From NCBI RefSeq assembly GCF_026341855.1, contig NZ_JAPENW010000001.1:1860001-1924000 (forward strand): a stretch of DNA of 64,000 nucleotides, read 5' to 3'. How positions within the stretch are numbered: the stretch's first letter is position 1; each line of letters starts with the position of its first letter. Positions 43,780 through 52,276 of the stretch are shown here, one piece after another. The DNA comes from Streptomyces sp. NBC_00568. GTDB taxonomy: Bacteria > Actinomycetota > Actinomycetes > Streptomycetales > Streptomycetaceae. The notes beneath the pieces were generated by a model. It ran no database searches, was not told the origin of the DNA, and saw nothing but the letters and a program-made list of their open reading frames with translations. A program made the position numbers and the translations under genes.

Positions 43780-44817
43780 ATGAACGACCCCTCTCTGTAC
43801 CGGGCCGCGACCGAGCGGTACGACACGATGGAGTACCGGCGTTCGGGACGCAGCGGCCTCAAGCTGCCCGCGATCTCGCTCGGCCTGTGGCACAACTTCG
43901 GCGACGACCGCTCGCTGGACTCCCAGCGCGCGATCCTGCGCCGCGCCTTCGACCTCGGCGTCACGCACTTCGACCTCGCCAACAACTACGGGCCGCCGGC
44001 CGGCTCGGCGGAGCTCAACTTCGGCACGCTGCTGAAGCAGGACTTCGCCTCCTACCGGGATGAACTGGTCATCTCGACCAAGGCGGGCTACCTCATGCAC
44101 CCCGGCCCCTACGGCGAGTGGGGCTCCCGCAAGTACCTGCTGTCCTCCCTGGACGCCTCGCTGCGGCGGATGGGCGTCGACCACGTCGACATCTTCTACT
44201 CGCACCGCTTCGACCCGGACACCCCGCTGGAGGAGACGATGGGCGCGCTCGCGTCCGCCGTCCAGCAGGGAAAGGCGCTGTACGTCGGCGTCTCCTCGTA
44301 CACCAGCGAGCAGACGGCGGAGGCGGCCCGGATCCTCACCTCGATGGGGGTCCGTCCGCTCATCCACCAGCCCTCGTACTCGATGATCAACCGCTGGACC
44401 GAGGAAGACGGCCTGCTCGACACGCTGGAGGCGGCCGGCATGGGCTGCATCTCCTTCGTGCCGCTCGCGCAGGGCCTGCTGACGGGCAAGTACCTCCAGG
44501 GCATCCCGGAGGGCTCGCGTGCCACCCAGGGCAAGTCGCTGGACCCGGAACTGCTGAGCGACGACGTCGTACGCCGGCTGAACGGACTGAACGACATCGC
44601 GGTCCGGCGCGGTCAGTCCCTCGCCCAGCTCGCGCTCACCTGGGTGCTGCGCGACGAGCGGATGACCTCCGCCCTCATCGGCGCGTCCAGCGTGAGGCAG
44701 CTGGAGGAGAACGCGGCGGCACTGGCGGCCCCGAAGCTCACGGACGAGGAACTGAAGGAGATCGACACGTTCGCGGTGTCGACGCCGGGCACGAACATCT
44801 GGGCCGGACGCCACTGA
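43780..44817 (+). CDS. aldo/keto reductase, YghZ-type L-glyceraldehyde-3-phosphate reductase
   Basis: The 345-aa NADPH-dependent TIM-barrel enzyme has the YghZ/GpR N-terminus (YDTMEYRRSGRSGLKLPAISLGLWHNFGD), the catalytic tetrad region FDLANNYGPPAGSAE (Asp, Tyr), STKAGYLMHPGPYG (Lys) and IFYSHRFDPDTPLEET (His), and the C-terminal coenzyme site ALIGASSVRQLEEN. Family members detoxify L-glyceraldehyde 3-phosphate and methylglyoxal. It is divergent from the prenyltransferase gene and ends before a strong terminator. Confidence 0.88.
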   Translation: MNDPSLYRAATERYDTMEYRRSGRSGLKLPAISLGLWHNFGDDRSLDSQRAILRRAFDLGVTHFDLANNYGPPAGSAELNFGTLLKQDFASYRDELVISTKAGYLMHPGPYGEWGSRKYLLSSLDASLRRMGVDHVDIFYSHRFDPDTPLEETMGALASAVQQGKALYVGVSSYTSEQTAEAARILTSMGVRPLIHQPSYSMINRWTEEDGLLDTLEAAGMGCISFVPLAQGLLTGKYLQGIPEGSRATQGKSLDPELLSDDVVRRLNGLNDIAVRRGQSLAQLALTWVLRDERMTSALIGASSVRQLEENAAALAAPKLTDEELKEIDTFAVSTPGTNIWAGRH

Positions 44818-45225
44818 GTCACCGGAATCCCCCGCCGCGCGAGGCGGCCGGGTCCGGGGGCGCACGGGGGCGCCCGCCGGACCGGCCGTCGCGGGCACAA
44901 AAAACGGGCCGGTCCGTGGGGGGGAGACGGACCGGCCCGAGGGGGGGTTTCCACCATAACCCTTCGTAAGTGATGCTGCGTGCATCCGCGTGCCACAACT
45001 ACTCTCCGGAGTCGCCCGACAACGCCGCGATGAGCGCGGAACCATCGATTCCGGGTGTGATCATGGCCGAATCGCAGCTGATTCAAAGGGAATCGCGGAG
45101 GATCGGTGGAGATCCAATGGGTCTGCGCCCGCTTGTGGGGCGTGGCGCCGACTTGTCCCGGGGTACTCCGGGAGAGTGACGCGCGTGGCGCGCTCCCGCT
45201 TGACGCCGCCGCTAACTTCGCACCC
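44818..45225. other. intergenic stretch with one terminator
   Basis: The left third holds the terminator at 44905-44939. The remaining 280 bp have no gene; a small inverted repeat GAATC-GCAGCT-GATTC (45069-45084) is the only structure noted. An in-frame ATG at 45106 could extend the next gene by 40 residues, but these are not like the family. Confidence 0.5.
44905..44939 (+). terminator. strong terminator after the aldo/keto reductase
   Basis: CGGGCCGGTCCGT (44905-44917) pairs perfectly over 13 bp with ACGGACCGGCCCG (44927-44939); the loop is seven G, A and G. An A-run precedes it. Confidence 0.9.
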
Positions 45226-45570
45226 ATGGCCACGTTCACGACGGACACGACGGAGGGGGCGGGCGAGCCGGTGCCCCTGGAGCTCGCCGCGACGGCGCGC
45301 TCCCGGCGGCGCGGACTGCTCGGGCGGGACGGGATCGAGGGCGCGCTGCTGCTGAGACCGGCGAACTCGGTGCACACGCTGGGGATGCGTTTCGCGATCG
45401 ACGTCGCCTATCTGGACCGGACGTCGCGGGTCCTGGCGGTGCGCACGATGCGTCCGGGCCGGCTGGGGCTGCCACGACCGCGGGCCCGGCAGGTCCTGGA
45501 GGCGGAGGCCGGTGCGATGGAGCGGTGGGGTGTGCGGCGCGGGGTGCGGATCGCGGTCCAGGACGGCTGA
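45226..45570 (+). CDS. DUF192 family protein
   Basis: The 114-aa protein matches the DUF192 pattern: PLELAATARSRRRGLLGRDGIEGALLLRP, then NSVHTLGMRFAIDVAYLDRTSRVLAVRTMRPGR. The family is a small beta-barrel of unknown role, often secreted in other bacteria, but no signal peptide is seen here. ATG 45226 was chosen as the family start. A terminator follows within 25 bp. Confidence 0.75.
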   Translation: MATFTTDTTEGAGEPVPLELAATARSRRRGLLGRDGIEGALLLRPANSVHTLGMRFAIDVAYLDRTSRVLAVRTMRPGRLGLPRPRARQVLEAEAGAMERWGVRRGVRIAVQDG

Positions 45571-45929
45571 CAGCACGTCACCACATGAAGGCAGCACCGC
45601 GCAGCCCCCTCCTCTGCGCGGTGCCACACGCGCAGCTTTGCTGACGCGAATTACCTTGGTCTGAACTTACGTGAGCCGAACGGACTAGGCGACCCACTCT
45701 CGATAACGATGTGGAAAACCCGTGGAGATGCGCGGCGGACCCTCCGGCGCACACCCGGATCCCGTCCGTCATCCGGACGGACATCTCACGCCGAGCACCC
45801 CTCATTGGGGTGTTTTCGGTCAATCGTCCCGCGGGGGCGCCGATCAGCCCGTCCGCCCGCGCCGTGCCCCTCCCGAAGCCTCCGCACAGCGGACAGGAAC
45901 CGACCTCTTTCCCCTCTAGCGTCGGCCGT
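45571..45929. other. intergenic stretch before the winged-helix gene
   Basis: It contains the terminator at 45594-45624 and otherwise no supported gene. The 3' end has TAGCGT at 45917-45922, 7 nt before the next ATG, so that gene may be leaderless. In-frame extension of the winged-helix gene to 45711 is possible but has poor codon use. Confidence 0.45.
45594..45624 (+). terminator. terminator after the DUF192 gene
   Basis: GCACCGCGCAG (45594-45604) pairs perfectly with CTGCGCGGTGC (45614-45624), 9-nt loop. Confidence 0.8.
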
Positions 45930-47081
45930 ATGACCTTGAGGATCACATGGGACGAGGCGAGCGCCCGGCGCCTGGAACGGCAGTTCCTGTCCGTTCCCGC
46001 GCGGGCCGGGGCACCGGTCGCCGAGGTGGTCGGCGCGATGCTCGGCGCCCACGCGCAGGTGCTGTCGGCGGCCGAGGTGTCGGTGGGCGTACGGGCCGAG
46101 GGCGTGACCCGGGCGGACGTGCGAGCGGCGCTGCGGGAGGAGCGCTCGCTGCTGAAGACGTACGGCCCGCGCGGCACCCTTCATCTGCTGCCGGCCGCCG
46201 GACTCTCCTTCTGGACCGCCGCTCTGACGGCGATTCCGACCGGTCCGAGCCCGTTCGCGCAGGGTGCCCGGATGACCGTGGCACAGGCCGACGAGGTCGT
46301 CGCCGCGATCGCCGACGCCCTGGCCGGCACCTCGCTGACCATCGACGAACTGAGCGAGGCGGTCGTGGCGCGCACCGGACCGTGGGCCGGGGACCTGGTG
46401 ATGCCCGCGTTCCAGGGGATGTGGCCGCGCTGGCGGCAGGTGATGCACCGGGCGGGCCAGCGGGGCGCCCTGTGCCTCGGCCCCAACCGGGGCCGCAAGG
46501 TGACGTACACCCGGCCTCCGCACTTCCGGCCGATGGCCGCCGACGAGGCACTCTCCCTGCTCGTACGCCGGCATCTGCGCGCCTACGGTCCGGCGACGGC
46601 GGCGCACTTCGCCCAGTGGGCGGCGGCACCCCGGGGCTGGGCCCGCGACCTCTTCGCGACGCTCGCCGACGCCGGGGAGATCGAGGAGGTCGACTTCGCG
46701 GGCGGACCGGCGTGGGTGGCGGCGGGCGACACGGACTTCCCGGGTGAACCGGCAAGCGGGGTCCGGCTGTTGCCGTATTTCGACGCGTACGGCATCGGCT
46801 GCCGCCCCCGTGAACTGCTGTTCCCCGGGGCCGCCTACGAGCGGGCGCTGGCCGGCGGCCAGGCGGGGAACCATCCGGTGCTGCTCATCGACGGAGTGGT
46901 GTCGGGGGTCCGGCACCAGCGGCGCAGCGGACGCCGTACGACGGTCACCGTGGAGCCGCTGGTACGGCTGACGGCGGCCCTGGAGAGGGAGTTGGCACGG
47001 CAGGTGGACCGGGTGGGCGAAATCCTTGAGGCGACACCGGAGTTGGTGGTGGGGAAGGTGACGTCTGGACCGCACGCGTGA
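45930..47081 (+). CDS. winged-helix DNA-binding protein of the HTH_42/AlkZ family
   Basis: The 383-aa protein has the AlkZ/YcaQ-type triple winged-helix fold: RRLERQFLSVPARAG at the N-terminus, the conserved KTYGPRGTLHLLPAAGLSFWTA, LGPNRGRKVTYTRPPHF and a LLPYFDAYGIGCRPRELLFPG motif. Relatives include DNA glycosylases that unhook interstrand crosslinks and remove bulky alkylated bases, often next to the natural product they resist. I see no biosynthetic cluster here, so this may be a housekeeping member. The start ATG 45930 appears leaderless. Confidence 0.75.
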   Translation: MTLRITWDEASARRLERQFLSVPARAGAPVAEVVGAMLGAHAQVLSAAEVSVGVRAEGVTRADVRAALREERSLLKTYGPRGTLHLLPAAGLSFWTAALTAIPTGPSPFAQGARMTVAQADEVVAAIADALAGTSLTIDELSEAVVARTGPWAGDLVMPAFQGMWPRWRQVMHRAGQRGALCLGPNRGRKVTYTRPPHFRPMAADEALSLLVRRHLRAYGPATAAHFAQWAAAPRGWARDLFATLADAGEIEEVDFAGGPAWVAAGDTDFPGEPASGVRLLPYFDAYGIGCRPRELLFPGAAYERALAGGQAGNHPVLLIDGVVSGVRHQRRSGRRTTVTVEPLVRLTAALERELARQVDRVGEILEATPELVVGKVTSGPHA

Positions 47082-47202
47082 CGGCTGATGTGCAGGGGTG
47101 ACGGCGGGGTGTGCGGGTTCTCCGGCCTCCGCGGCTTGCGCGGCGGTAAGGCCTGCGGGTCCGGGGACCGGACCTCCGGGACCTCCGGGATCTGCGGGGT
47201 GG

Positions 47203-47991
47203 CTAGGCCTCCGCGTCTCGGATCCCCCGGGGCTTGCGTGCCTCGATCAGGAAGCGGGTGCTGTGGGCGACGAACGGGCCCTCCGTCTCGATCTGTTCGT
47301 GCAGGGCACGGAGCCTTTCCCGGTACGCGTCGACGGTGAAGCCCGGGACCATCCAGATCACCTTGCGCAGGAAGTGGACGACGGCGCCGATGTCGTGGAA
47401 CTCCATGCGCAGCCGCTCCGAGCGCAGATCGACGACGTCGAGCCCGGCGGCCTCGGCGGCGGCGCGGGCGCGGCCCGGGTCGCGGCCGTTCCTGACCTCC
47501 TCCGGCTGCGGGCCGAGGAAGTACTCGACGAGTTCGAAGACGCTCGCGGGGCCGACCTGCTGGGAGAAATAGGTGCCGCCGGGGCACAGCACGCGCGCGA
47601 CCTCGTCCCAGTACGTCGCCACCGGGTGCCGGCTGGTGACCAGGTCGAAGGCGCCGGCCGCGAACGGCAGCGGCGCGCCCTCCGGGCTGGCGACCACCAC
47701 GGCGCCCCGGGGATGGAGCAGGGCGGTGGCCTTCGCGACGTTCGGCGGCCAGCCCTCGGTGGCGACGGTGAGCCCGGGCAGCTTCGGGGCGGAGTTCAGG
47801 ACCTCCCCTCCGCCCGTCTGGATGTCGAGGGCGCCGCGCGCTCGGCCCAGCCGCTCCCCCATCGCCCGCGCGTACCCCCACGAGGGCCGCTCCTCGGTGG
47901 CCCGGCCCTCGAACCAGGAGAAGTCCCAGCCGTCGACGGACACCGTCTCGGCTTCGGTGACGAGGTCGTCGAAGGTGCGCGCGGTGCTCAT
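47203..47991 (-). CDS. class I SAM-dependent methyltransferase
   Basis: The 262-aa cytoplasmic protein has a Rossmann methyltransferase core: motif I ALDIQTGGGEVL, an acidic end of strand 2 (VATEGWPPN), motif IV FDLVTSRHPVATYWDEVARVLCPGGTYFSQQVG. It resembles MitM/ubiE-like enzymes but the substrate is unknown. The C-terminus ends RKPRGIRDAEA. It is divergent from the DinB gene, with 84 bp between the starts. Confidence 0.8.
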   Translation of the reverse strand: MSTARTFDDLVTEAETVSVDGWDFSWFEGRATEERPSWGYARAMGERLGRARGALDIQTGGGEVLNSAPKLPGLTVATEGWPPNVAKATALLHPRGAVVVASPEGAPLPFAAGAFDLVTSRHPVATYWDEVARVLCPGGTYFSQQVGPASVFELVEYFLGPQPEEVRNGRDPGRARAAAEAAGLDVVDLRSERLRMEFHDIGAVVHFLRKVIWMVPGFTVDAYRERLRALHEQIETEGPFVAHSTRFLIEARKPRGIRDAEA

Positions 47992-48075
47992 GGGGCGATT
48001 CTCGCAACGGGCGCGGTACCGGGCGACTCAATTTCCCGGGCGGGCGATGTCAGTGCCCGCTGCTACTTTCCGGGC

Positions 48076-48588
48076 ATGACGACGAATCCGGGAGCCGCGC
48101 CGACGCCGTACACCGACGGCGAGAAGGAAACCCTGCACGCCAGTCTCGACCGGCATCGGGACGCCGTGCTGTGGAAGCTCCAGGGCCTGGACGACGAGCA
48201 GGTCAGACGGGTGATGACCCCGTCCGGCACCAACCTGCTCGGGCTGGTGAAGCACCTCGCGTCCGTCGAGTACGGCTGGTTCTGCTCGGCCTTCGGCCGC
48301 GAGGTCGAGCCGCTGTGGTTCGACCCCTCCTCCGGCGAGGACATGAGCGCGGGGCAGGGCGAGACGACGGAGCGGATCGTCGAGTTCTACGGCCGCGCCC
48401 GCACCGCCGCCGACCGGACCGTCACCGAGCTGGCGCTCGACGACGTGGGCACGACGGGGAGCGGCCGGGCCGTCTCGTTGCGCTGGGTGCTGGTCCACAT
48501 GATCGAGGAGACGGCACGGCACGCGGGCCACATGGACATCGTGCGGGAGCTGATCGACGGGGGAACGGGGGATCACCGGCCGGGCTGA
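48076..48588 (+). CDS. DinB/DUF664 family protein
   Basis: The 170-aa protein has the DinB four-helix-bundle pattern with three spaced metal-binding His: the LVKHLASVEYGWF helix, and VLVHMIEETARHAGHMDIVRELIDGG, where two His of the site lie. Such proteins in actinobacteria use mycothiol or act as metal-dependent thiol transferases. ATG 48076 was chosen because the frame further upstream lacks family similarity. A tandem repeat starts within its last codons. Confidence 0.8.
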   Translation: MTTNPGAAPTPYTDGEKETLHASLDRHRDAVLWKLQGLDDEQVRRVMTPSGTNLLGLVKHLASVEYGWFCSAFGREVEPLWFDPSSGEDMSAGQGETTERIVEFYGRARTAADRTVTELALDDVGTTGSGRAVSLRWVLVHMIEETARHAGHMDIVRELIDGGTGDHRPG

Positions 48589-48702
48589 CCGACCTTCTGA
48601 CCCGCCGGGCTGACCGACCGGTCCGACGGCCAGGTTGACCGACCGGTTCGGCGGCTGGGCTGACCGACCGGTTCGGCGGCTCGGCTGACCGGTCGCCCGG
48701 CC
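48582..48702. repeat. tandem repeat of about 25 bp, five units
   Basis: Units begin at 48582, 48607, 48633, 48657 and 48682 and share GGCTGACCGACC followed in most by GGTTCGGCGGCT. Units 3 and 4 are nearly identical. The array starts inside the last codons of the DinB gene and fills the gap to the convergent LLM gene. Confidence 0.78.
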
Positions 48703-48726
48703 GGGCTCCTCCGTCGTGCCGGACCG

Positions 48727-49620
48727 TCACCGACCGGACGGGTCCCGGCGGAGCAGCGGGCGCACCTGTCCGGCCGCGAACCGGACGAACCCCTCGGGGT
48801 CCGGCTCGTCCGCGGTGGGCTGGAGGACCACCGTGTCGGCGCCGGCCTCCGCGAGCCGCCGGACGGCCTTGGCCACGGACTCCGCGTCGCCCGCGACACC
48901 GTGTTCCGGGACGGGGTTCTCGCCGTTGGCCTCGAGCTCGGCGCGCAGCCGGGCGGCCGCGTCGGCCCCGGTGGTGGTGTGCAGATAGACGACCACCCGG
49001 TGGTGTCCGGACGTCCGTCCCGCCGCCTGCCGTCCCTCCTCGATGAGCCGGCGGGCCCGCCGTACCCCGTCGAGGGTGGTCGAGGCGGTGAGGACGGTGC
49101 CGTCGGCCACCTCACCGGCGAGCCGGAGCGTGCGGGGCCCGGTGGCGCCGGTGAGGACCTCGGGCGCCTCGGCGGGCGGCCAGTCGAGGGCCACGCCGTC
49201 GAGCTTCACGTACCGCCCGTCGGAGGTCACGCGTTCGCCGCGCAACAGGGCGCGCAGCGCCTCGAGATGCTCACGCAGCAGGGTCACGGGCGACTCGGCC
49301 CGCGCCCCGACCTGCTCCATCCACTCCTGTACGCCGTGGCCGACCGCGAGGACGGCTCGCCCGGGGAACAGCCGGTGCAGGGTGGCGGCCTCCATCGCGG
49401 TGACGGCGACGTTCCGCAGCGGGACGGGCAGCAGGCCCACGCCCACTGTGAGCCGCTCGGTCCAGGCGAGTGCGGCCGCGGCGGCCGAGACGCCTCCTTC
49501 GAGGAAGCAGTCCTCCCACAGCCACAGCTCCTCGAGACCCGCCTCCTCCGCCTCGCGCGCCACGGCGCGCAGCCGCTCGGGAGGCAGTTGGGGCCGGAAG
49601 ACAACACCGAGTGACGTCAT
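48727..49620 (-). CDS. luciferase-like (LLM) F420- or FMN-dependent oxidoreductase
   Basis: The 297-aa TIM-barrel protein has LLM hallmarks: GLEELWLWEDCF, LTVGVGLLPVPLRNVAVTAMEAATLHRLFPGRAVLAVGHGVQEWMEQVG, PEVLTGATGPRTLRLAGEVADGTVLTAST. In Streptomyces most of these use cofactor F420. The substrate is unknown. It lies 40 bp before the DHFR-like gene's stop on the same strand and may follow it in one transcript. Confidence 0.82.
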   Translation of the reverse strand: MTSLGVVFRPQLPPERLRAVAREAEEAGLEELWLWEDCFLEGGVSAAAAALAWTERLTVGVGLLPVPLRNVAVTAMEAATLHRLFPGRAVLAVGHGVQEWMEQVGARAESPVTLLREHLEALRALLRGERVTSDGRYVKLDGVALDWPPAEAPEVLTGATGPRTLRLAGEVADGTVLTASTTLDGVRRARRLIEEGRQAAGRTSGHHRVVVYLHTTTGADAAARLRAELEANGENPVPEHGVAGDAESVAKAVRRLAEAGADTVVLQPTADEPDPEGFVRFAAGQVRPLLRRDPSGR

Positions 49621-49660
49621 GCCGCCTTCCTATCGACGCCGCCGTGCACGGACAACCGCA

Positions 49661-50326
49661 TTACGCGTCATCGGTGCCCGCGGTGTCTGCGGTGCCGGTC
49701 GTGTCGGTGGTCTCGGTCGTGCCGGTGGTCTCGGTCGTGTCGGTGGCTCCGGCGGTGCCGGTGGTCCTGTCGCGCTCGTAGCGCAGGAGGACGACGCCGT
49801 TCCCGAAGCGCCGCGTCTCGATGAGGCGGAGTTCGGTCAGGGCGTCGGACTCGGCGAAGAGCGGCTTGCCGCGCCCGATGAGCACGGGGTGCACGTACAG
49901 CCTGATCTGGTCCACGAGGTCGTGCCGGAGGAACTCCGCGGCGAGATCGGCGCCACTGAGTGCGATGTCCCCGCCCGGTTGTGCTTTCAGCGCCCGGATC
50001 TCCTCGGGCACGACTTCCCGTACGACGGTGGTGTGCCACTCGGCGTGCTTGAGCGTCCTCGAGAACACCACCTTGGGCATGTTCCGCCAGATCCTGGCGA
50101 ACTCGACCTCCTCCGGGCTGCTCTGCGGGTTCTTGTCGGCCGTCGGCCAGTACGCGGCCATCAGCTGGTGCGTCACCCGTCCGGAGAGCAGGGCGCCATA
50201 GCCCCTGACCAGGTCATTGAAGTGCTGGTGCAGCTCTGCGTCGACCCGGTGCCAGTCGATCTCCTTGTTCGGGCCCTCGATGAATCCGTCGAGGGACACC
50301 GACGACATCAACACGATCTTCCTCAT
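49661..50326 (-). CDS. dihydrofolate-reductase-like (RibD C-terminal fold) protein with a repeat tail
   Basis: The 221-aa protein has the RibD-C/DHFR fold: RKIVLMSSVSLDGFIEGPNKEIDW, YGALLSGRVTHQLMAAYWP, MPKVVFSRTL, DIALSGADLAAEFLRHDLVDQIRLYVHPVLIGRGKPLF. These are NADPH-dependent reductases of unknown substrate. ATG 50326 was chosen by family start. The last 35 residues are a Thr/Gly/Asp/Glu low-complexity tail encoded by an 18-bp tandem repeat, absent from the family core. Confidence 0.78.
   Translation of the reverse strand: MRKIVLMSSVSLDGFIEGPNKEIDWHRVDAELHQHFNDLVRGYGALLSGRVTHQLMAAYWPTADKNPQSSPEEVEFARIWRNMPKVVFSRTLKHAEWHTTVVREVVPEEIRALKAQPGGDIALSGADLAAEFLRHDLVDQIRLYVHPVLIGRGKPLFAESDALTELRLIETRRFGNGVVLLRYERDRTTGTAGATDTTETTGTTETTDTTGTADTAGTDDA
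49697..49750. repeat. in-frame 18-bp tandem repeat in the 3' end of the DHFR-like gene
   Basis: Three 18-bp units (49697, 49715, 49733) of GGTCGTGTCGGTGGTCTC type encode ETTDTT-like hexapeptides on the minus strand; looser copies extend to about 49677 and 49770. Being a multiple of three, unit number can change without a frameshift. Confidence 0.8.
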
Positions 50327-50410
50327 GGCGGACTCCACCGACTCGTGCGCGACCAATTCGTCGGGGGAATGCTGCCAGGCGGCCCGGCGCCGGAGAAGGT
50401 GACGCGCGCG

Positions 50411-51052
50411 TCAGGCCTTGTCTCCTGCGGCCGAGCCCCTCGGGAAGGTCACCTCCACACGGCGGTTCTTGCGGCGGCCCTGTTCGGAGGTGTTGTCGGC
50501 GATCGGGTAGTCCTCGCTGTACCCCCGCACCTGGAAGGTGACGTCCGTGGAGCCGAGCGCGGCGGCCAGCCGGTCGTGGACCTGTTCCGCGCGCTTCTTG
50601 GAGAGCGTCAGGCCGTGCGCGTACGAGCCGAGGTTGTCGGTGAAGCCGAAGACGCGGACGGTCGTCGCGTTCTGGGCCTTGATCTCGTCCGCGATCGCCT
50701 GGATACGGGACTGGGCGTCCGGGTTCAGTTTCGAACTGTCCTTCGGGAAGAGCACCTCCGCCTGGAGCGCGAACGTCACATCCGAGTTGGTGTCCTCCCG
50801 GCGCTCCTCGCCCCCCAGGTCCTCCACGACCGACTTGATGTCCAGCACCTTGGCGGGCGCCAGCGTCGCACCGTCGGCGAGCTTGAGCCCGGGGCTGTTG
50901 GCGTCGACGTCGGGCGGCGGGGAGGTGGTGACGCTGCCGGGCGGGGCGCTGGGGTCGTCGTCGTCCGCGTACGCGGGACCCGGAAGTCCGAGGGTGATCA
51001 GCACGGCGAGGGCCGTGAACGTCGTCGCGACGCCGCGGGTCGGGAGGGCCAT
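50411..51052 (-). CDS. secreted OmpA-like peptidoglycan-binding protein
   Basis: The 213-aa protein has a signal peptide (cleavage after GPAYA near residue 29) and a C-terminal OmpA/MotB domain (ALQAEVLFPKDSSKLNPDAQSRIQAIADEI, VRVFGFTDNLGSYAHGLTLSKKRAEQVHDRLAA, NTSEQGRRKNRRVEVTF), whose Asp and Arg bind peptidoglycan. It is the last gene of the Tad locus, 3 bp after a lipoprotein gene, so it probably anchors the pilus machine or its surface parts to the wall, a role no outer membrane can play in this Gram-positive cell (inference). Confidence 0.88.
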   Translation of the reverse strand: MALPTRGVATTFTALAVLITLGLPGPAYADDDDPSAPPGSVTTSPPPDVDANSPGLKLADGATLAPAKVLDIKSVVEDLGGEERREDTNSDVTFALQAEVLFPKDSSKLNPDAQSRIQAIADEIKAQNATTVRVFGFTDNLGSYAHGLTLSKKRAEQVHDRLAAALGSTDVTFQVRGYSEDYPIADNTSEQGRRKNRRVEVTFPRGSAAGDKA

Positions 51053-51055
51053 GGC

Positions 51056-51652
51056 TCAGCCCTCGGAGATCTCGATGGAGGCGGGGGGCATCGAGCCGAC
51101 CTGGAAGTCGACGGCCGTGGTTTCGGCGGGGGGTGCGGGGAATTGGGCGAACCACTGGGCGGTCGCGCCCTGGCGGACGCCACCGGTGAACTGCGTGCAC
51201 AGGCAGCGGCCCGAGGTGTCCCGGAGGATGAAGTACTTCTTCTTGCCCTTTTGGTCGATCAGGTTGGCGCCGGCGATGGACGCCCCGTTCTTGGACAGCT
51301 CACGTTCGTCACCGCGCCAGTTCGCCGCGATCCAGGTGTTGTCCGTGTTGTTCGTGACCGTCCCTTCGACGGTCACGAAGCCCCCCTGGTCACGCTTGGC
51401 GGATGTGACCGTGAGCGTGAGTCCGTTCTCGCCTTTGACTTCCGCGAGCACCGCTTCGGACTCCGGCGTCTGCGTCTCCGCCTTGCCGCCGCCGCTGCTG
51501 CTGCTCTTGGTGGAAGCCGATGGGGACGAAGCCCCCTTGTCGGATTCCCCGTCACCTCCCCCGCCGCAGCCGGCCACCGTGAGGAGCAGCCCAGCCGTGA
51601 TCGCCACCGCGCTCAGAGCCGTACGGCCCTTCCTGGTGTGCCGAAAGTCCAT
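51056..51652 (-). CDS. hypothetical lipoprotein in the Tad locus
   Basis: The 198-aa protein has a lipoprotein signal with lipobox LTVAGC (Cys at about 29), a Gly/Ser/Lys-rich linker, then an extracytoplasmic beta-rich domain (LTLTVTSAKRDQGGFVTVEGTVTNNTDNTW, then DTSGRCLCTQFTGGV). The latter part resembles immunoglobulin-like domains that follow lipoboxes in many actinobacterial proteins. Function is unknown. It lies 15 bp after the TadG-like stop and 3 bp before the OmpA-like gene. Confidence 0.75.
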   Translation of the reverse strand: MDFRHTRKGRTALSAVAITAGLLLTVAGCGGGGDGESDKGASSPSASTKSSSSGGGKAETQTPESEAVLAEVKGENGLTLTVTSAKRDQGGFVTVEGTVTNNTDNTWIAANWRGDERELSKNGASIAGANLIDQKGKKKYFILRDTSGRCLCTQFTGGVRQGATAQWFAQFPAPPAETTAVDFQVGSMPPASIEISEG

Positions 51653-51667
51653 CGGTACGGCTTCCTC

Positions 51668-52276
51668 TCACTCGGCCAGGTGCACGGAGAAGAGCACCGA
51701 CGCGTCCGGTAGGTCGTCCGGGTTGAAGTCTCCGGGGTCGATGTTCACGATCTCCCCGTCACAGGCGAGTTCGACGGGCTTCTCGGGATCCGCGTCCGGA
51801 TCGAAATCGCAGCGCGGCTGAATCACCGCGACGGCATGGGCCTCGGCATGCATGCCCTCGGTGCCAGGGATGATCGAGTCGCCGACGGTGTAGTTGGTCT
51901 GGATGTCGGCCCGGTACCCGGGGTAGCCGTTCTTCCTGACGAACTGCCATCCCTGGAGGCTGGAGTCGTTCGCGGCGGCCAGTTGCTGGGCCGCGGCGCC
52001 CGCCCCGGCCCCGTCGGCCTCCTGATCGCCGTCCAGCCAGTCCAGCCAGTTGTCTTCCTCGCCGACGGCACCCGCCAGGCGGTCGATCACTTCGTCCCGG
52101 AAATCCTGCGCGGCCGCCAACGCGGCAGCGTCCGCCGCGGATTGAGCTCCATTGCGGGCGGACGCTGCTTGGGCGAAGGCGAAGAAGGCGAGCGCGGCGA
52201 ACAGCAGAATCACCGTCAGCCAGATGTAGATGGGGAGGGTCTGCCCCCGGTCGCTCCGCGCTCGTACGAGGGTCAG
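51668..52276 (-). CDS. TadG/TadE-like pseudopilin protein
   Basis: The 202-aa protein begins SDRGQTLPIYIWLTVILLFAALAFFAFAQAA, a TadG/helicase-secretion-neighbourhood type membrane anchor, followed by NGAQSAADAAALAAAQDFRD and a mostly acidic extracytoplasmic part with two Cys (PRCDF, LACDG). No ATG, GTG or TTG lies between the preceding flp stop and the conserved start, so a CTG at 52276 that overlaps the flp stop (CTGA) is the best start. It probably forms a minor pilus or scaffold part. Confidence 0.7.
   Translation of the reverse strand: MTLVRARSDRGQTLPIYIWLTVILLFAALAFFAFAQAASARNGAQSAADAAALAAAQDFRDEVIDRLAGAVGEEDNWLDWLDGDQEADGAGAGAAAQQLAAANDSSLQGWQFVRKNGYPGYRADIQTNYTVGDSIIPGTEGMHAEAHAVAVIQPRCDFDPDADPEKPVELACDGEIVNIDPGDFNPDDLPDASVLFSVHLAE

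Noticed and set aside
47150..47205. Collagen-like GPPGPPG coding repeat
   Set aside because: It is a short GGACCTCCGGG repeat between two convergent genes. No frame with a start and other coding signals contains it.
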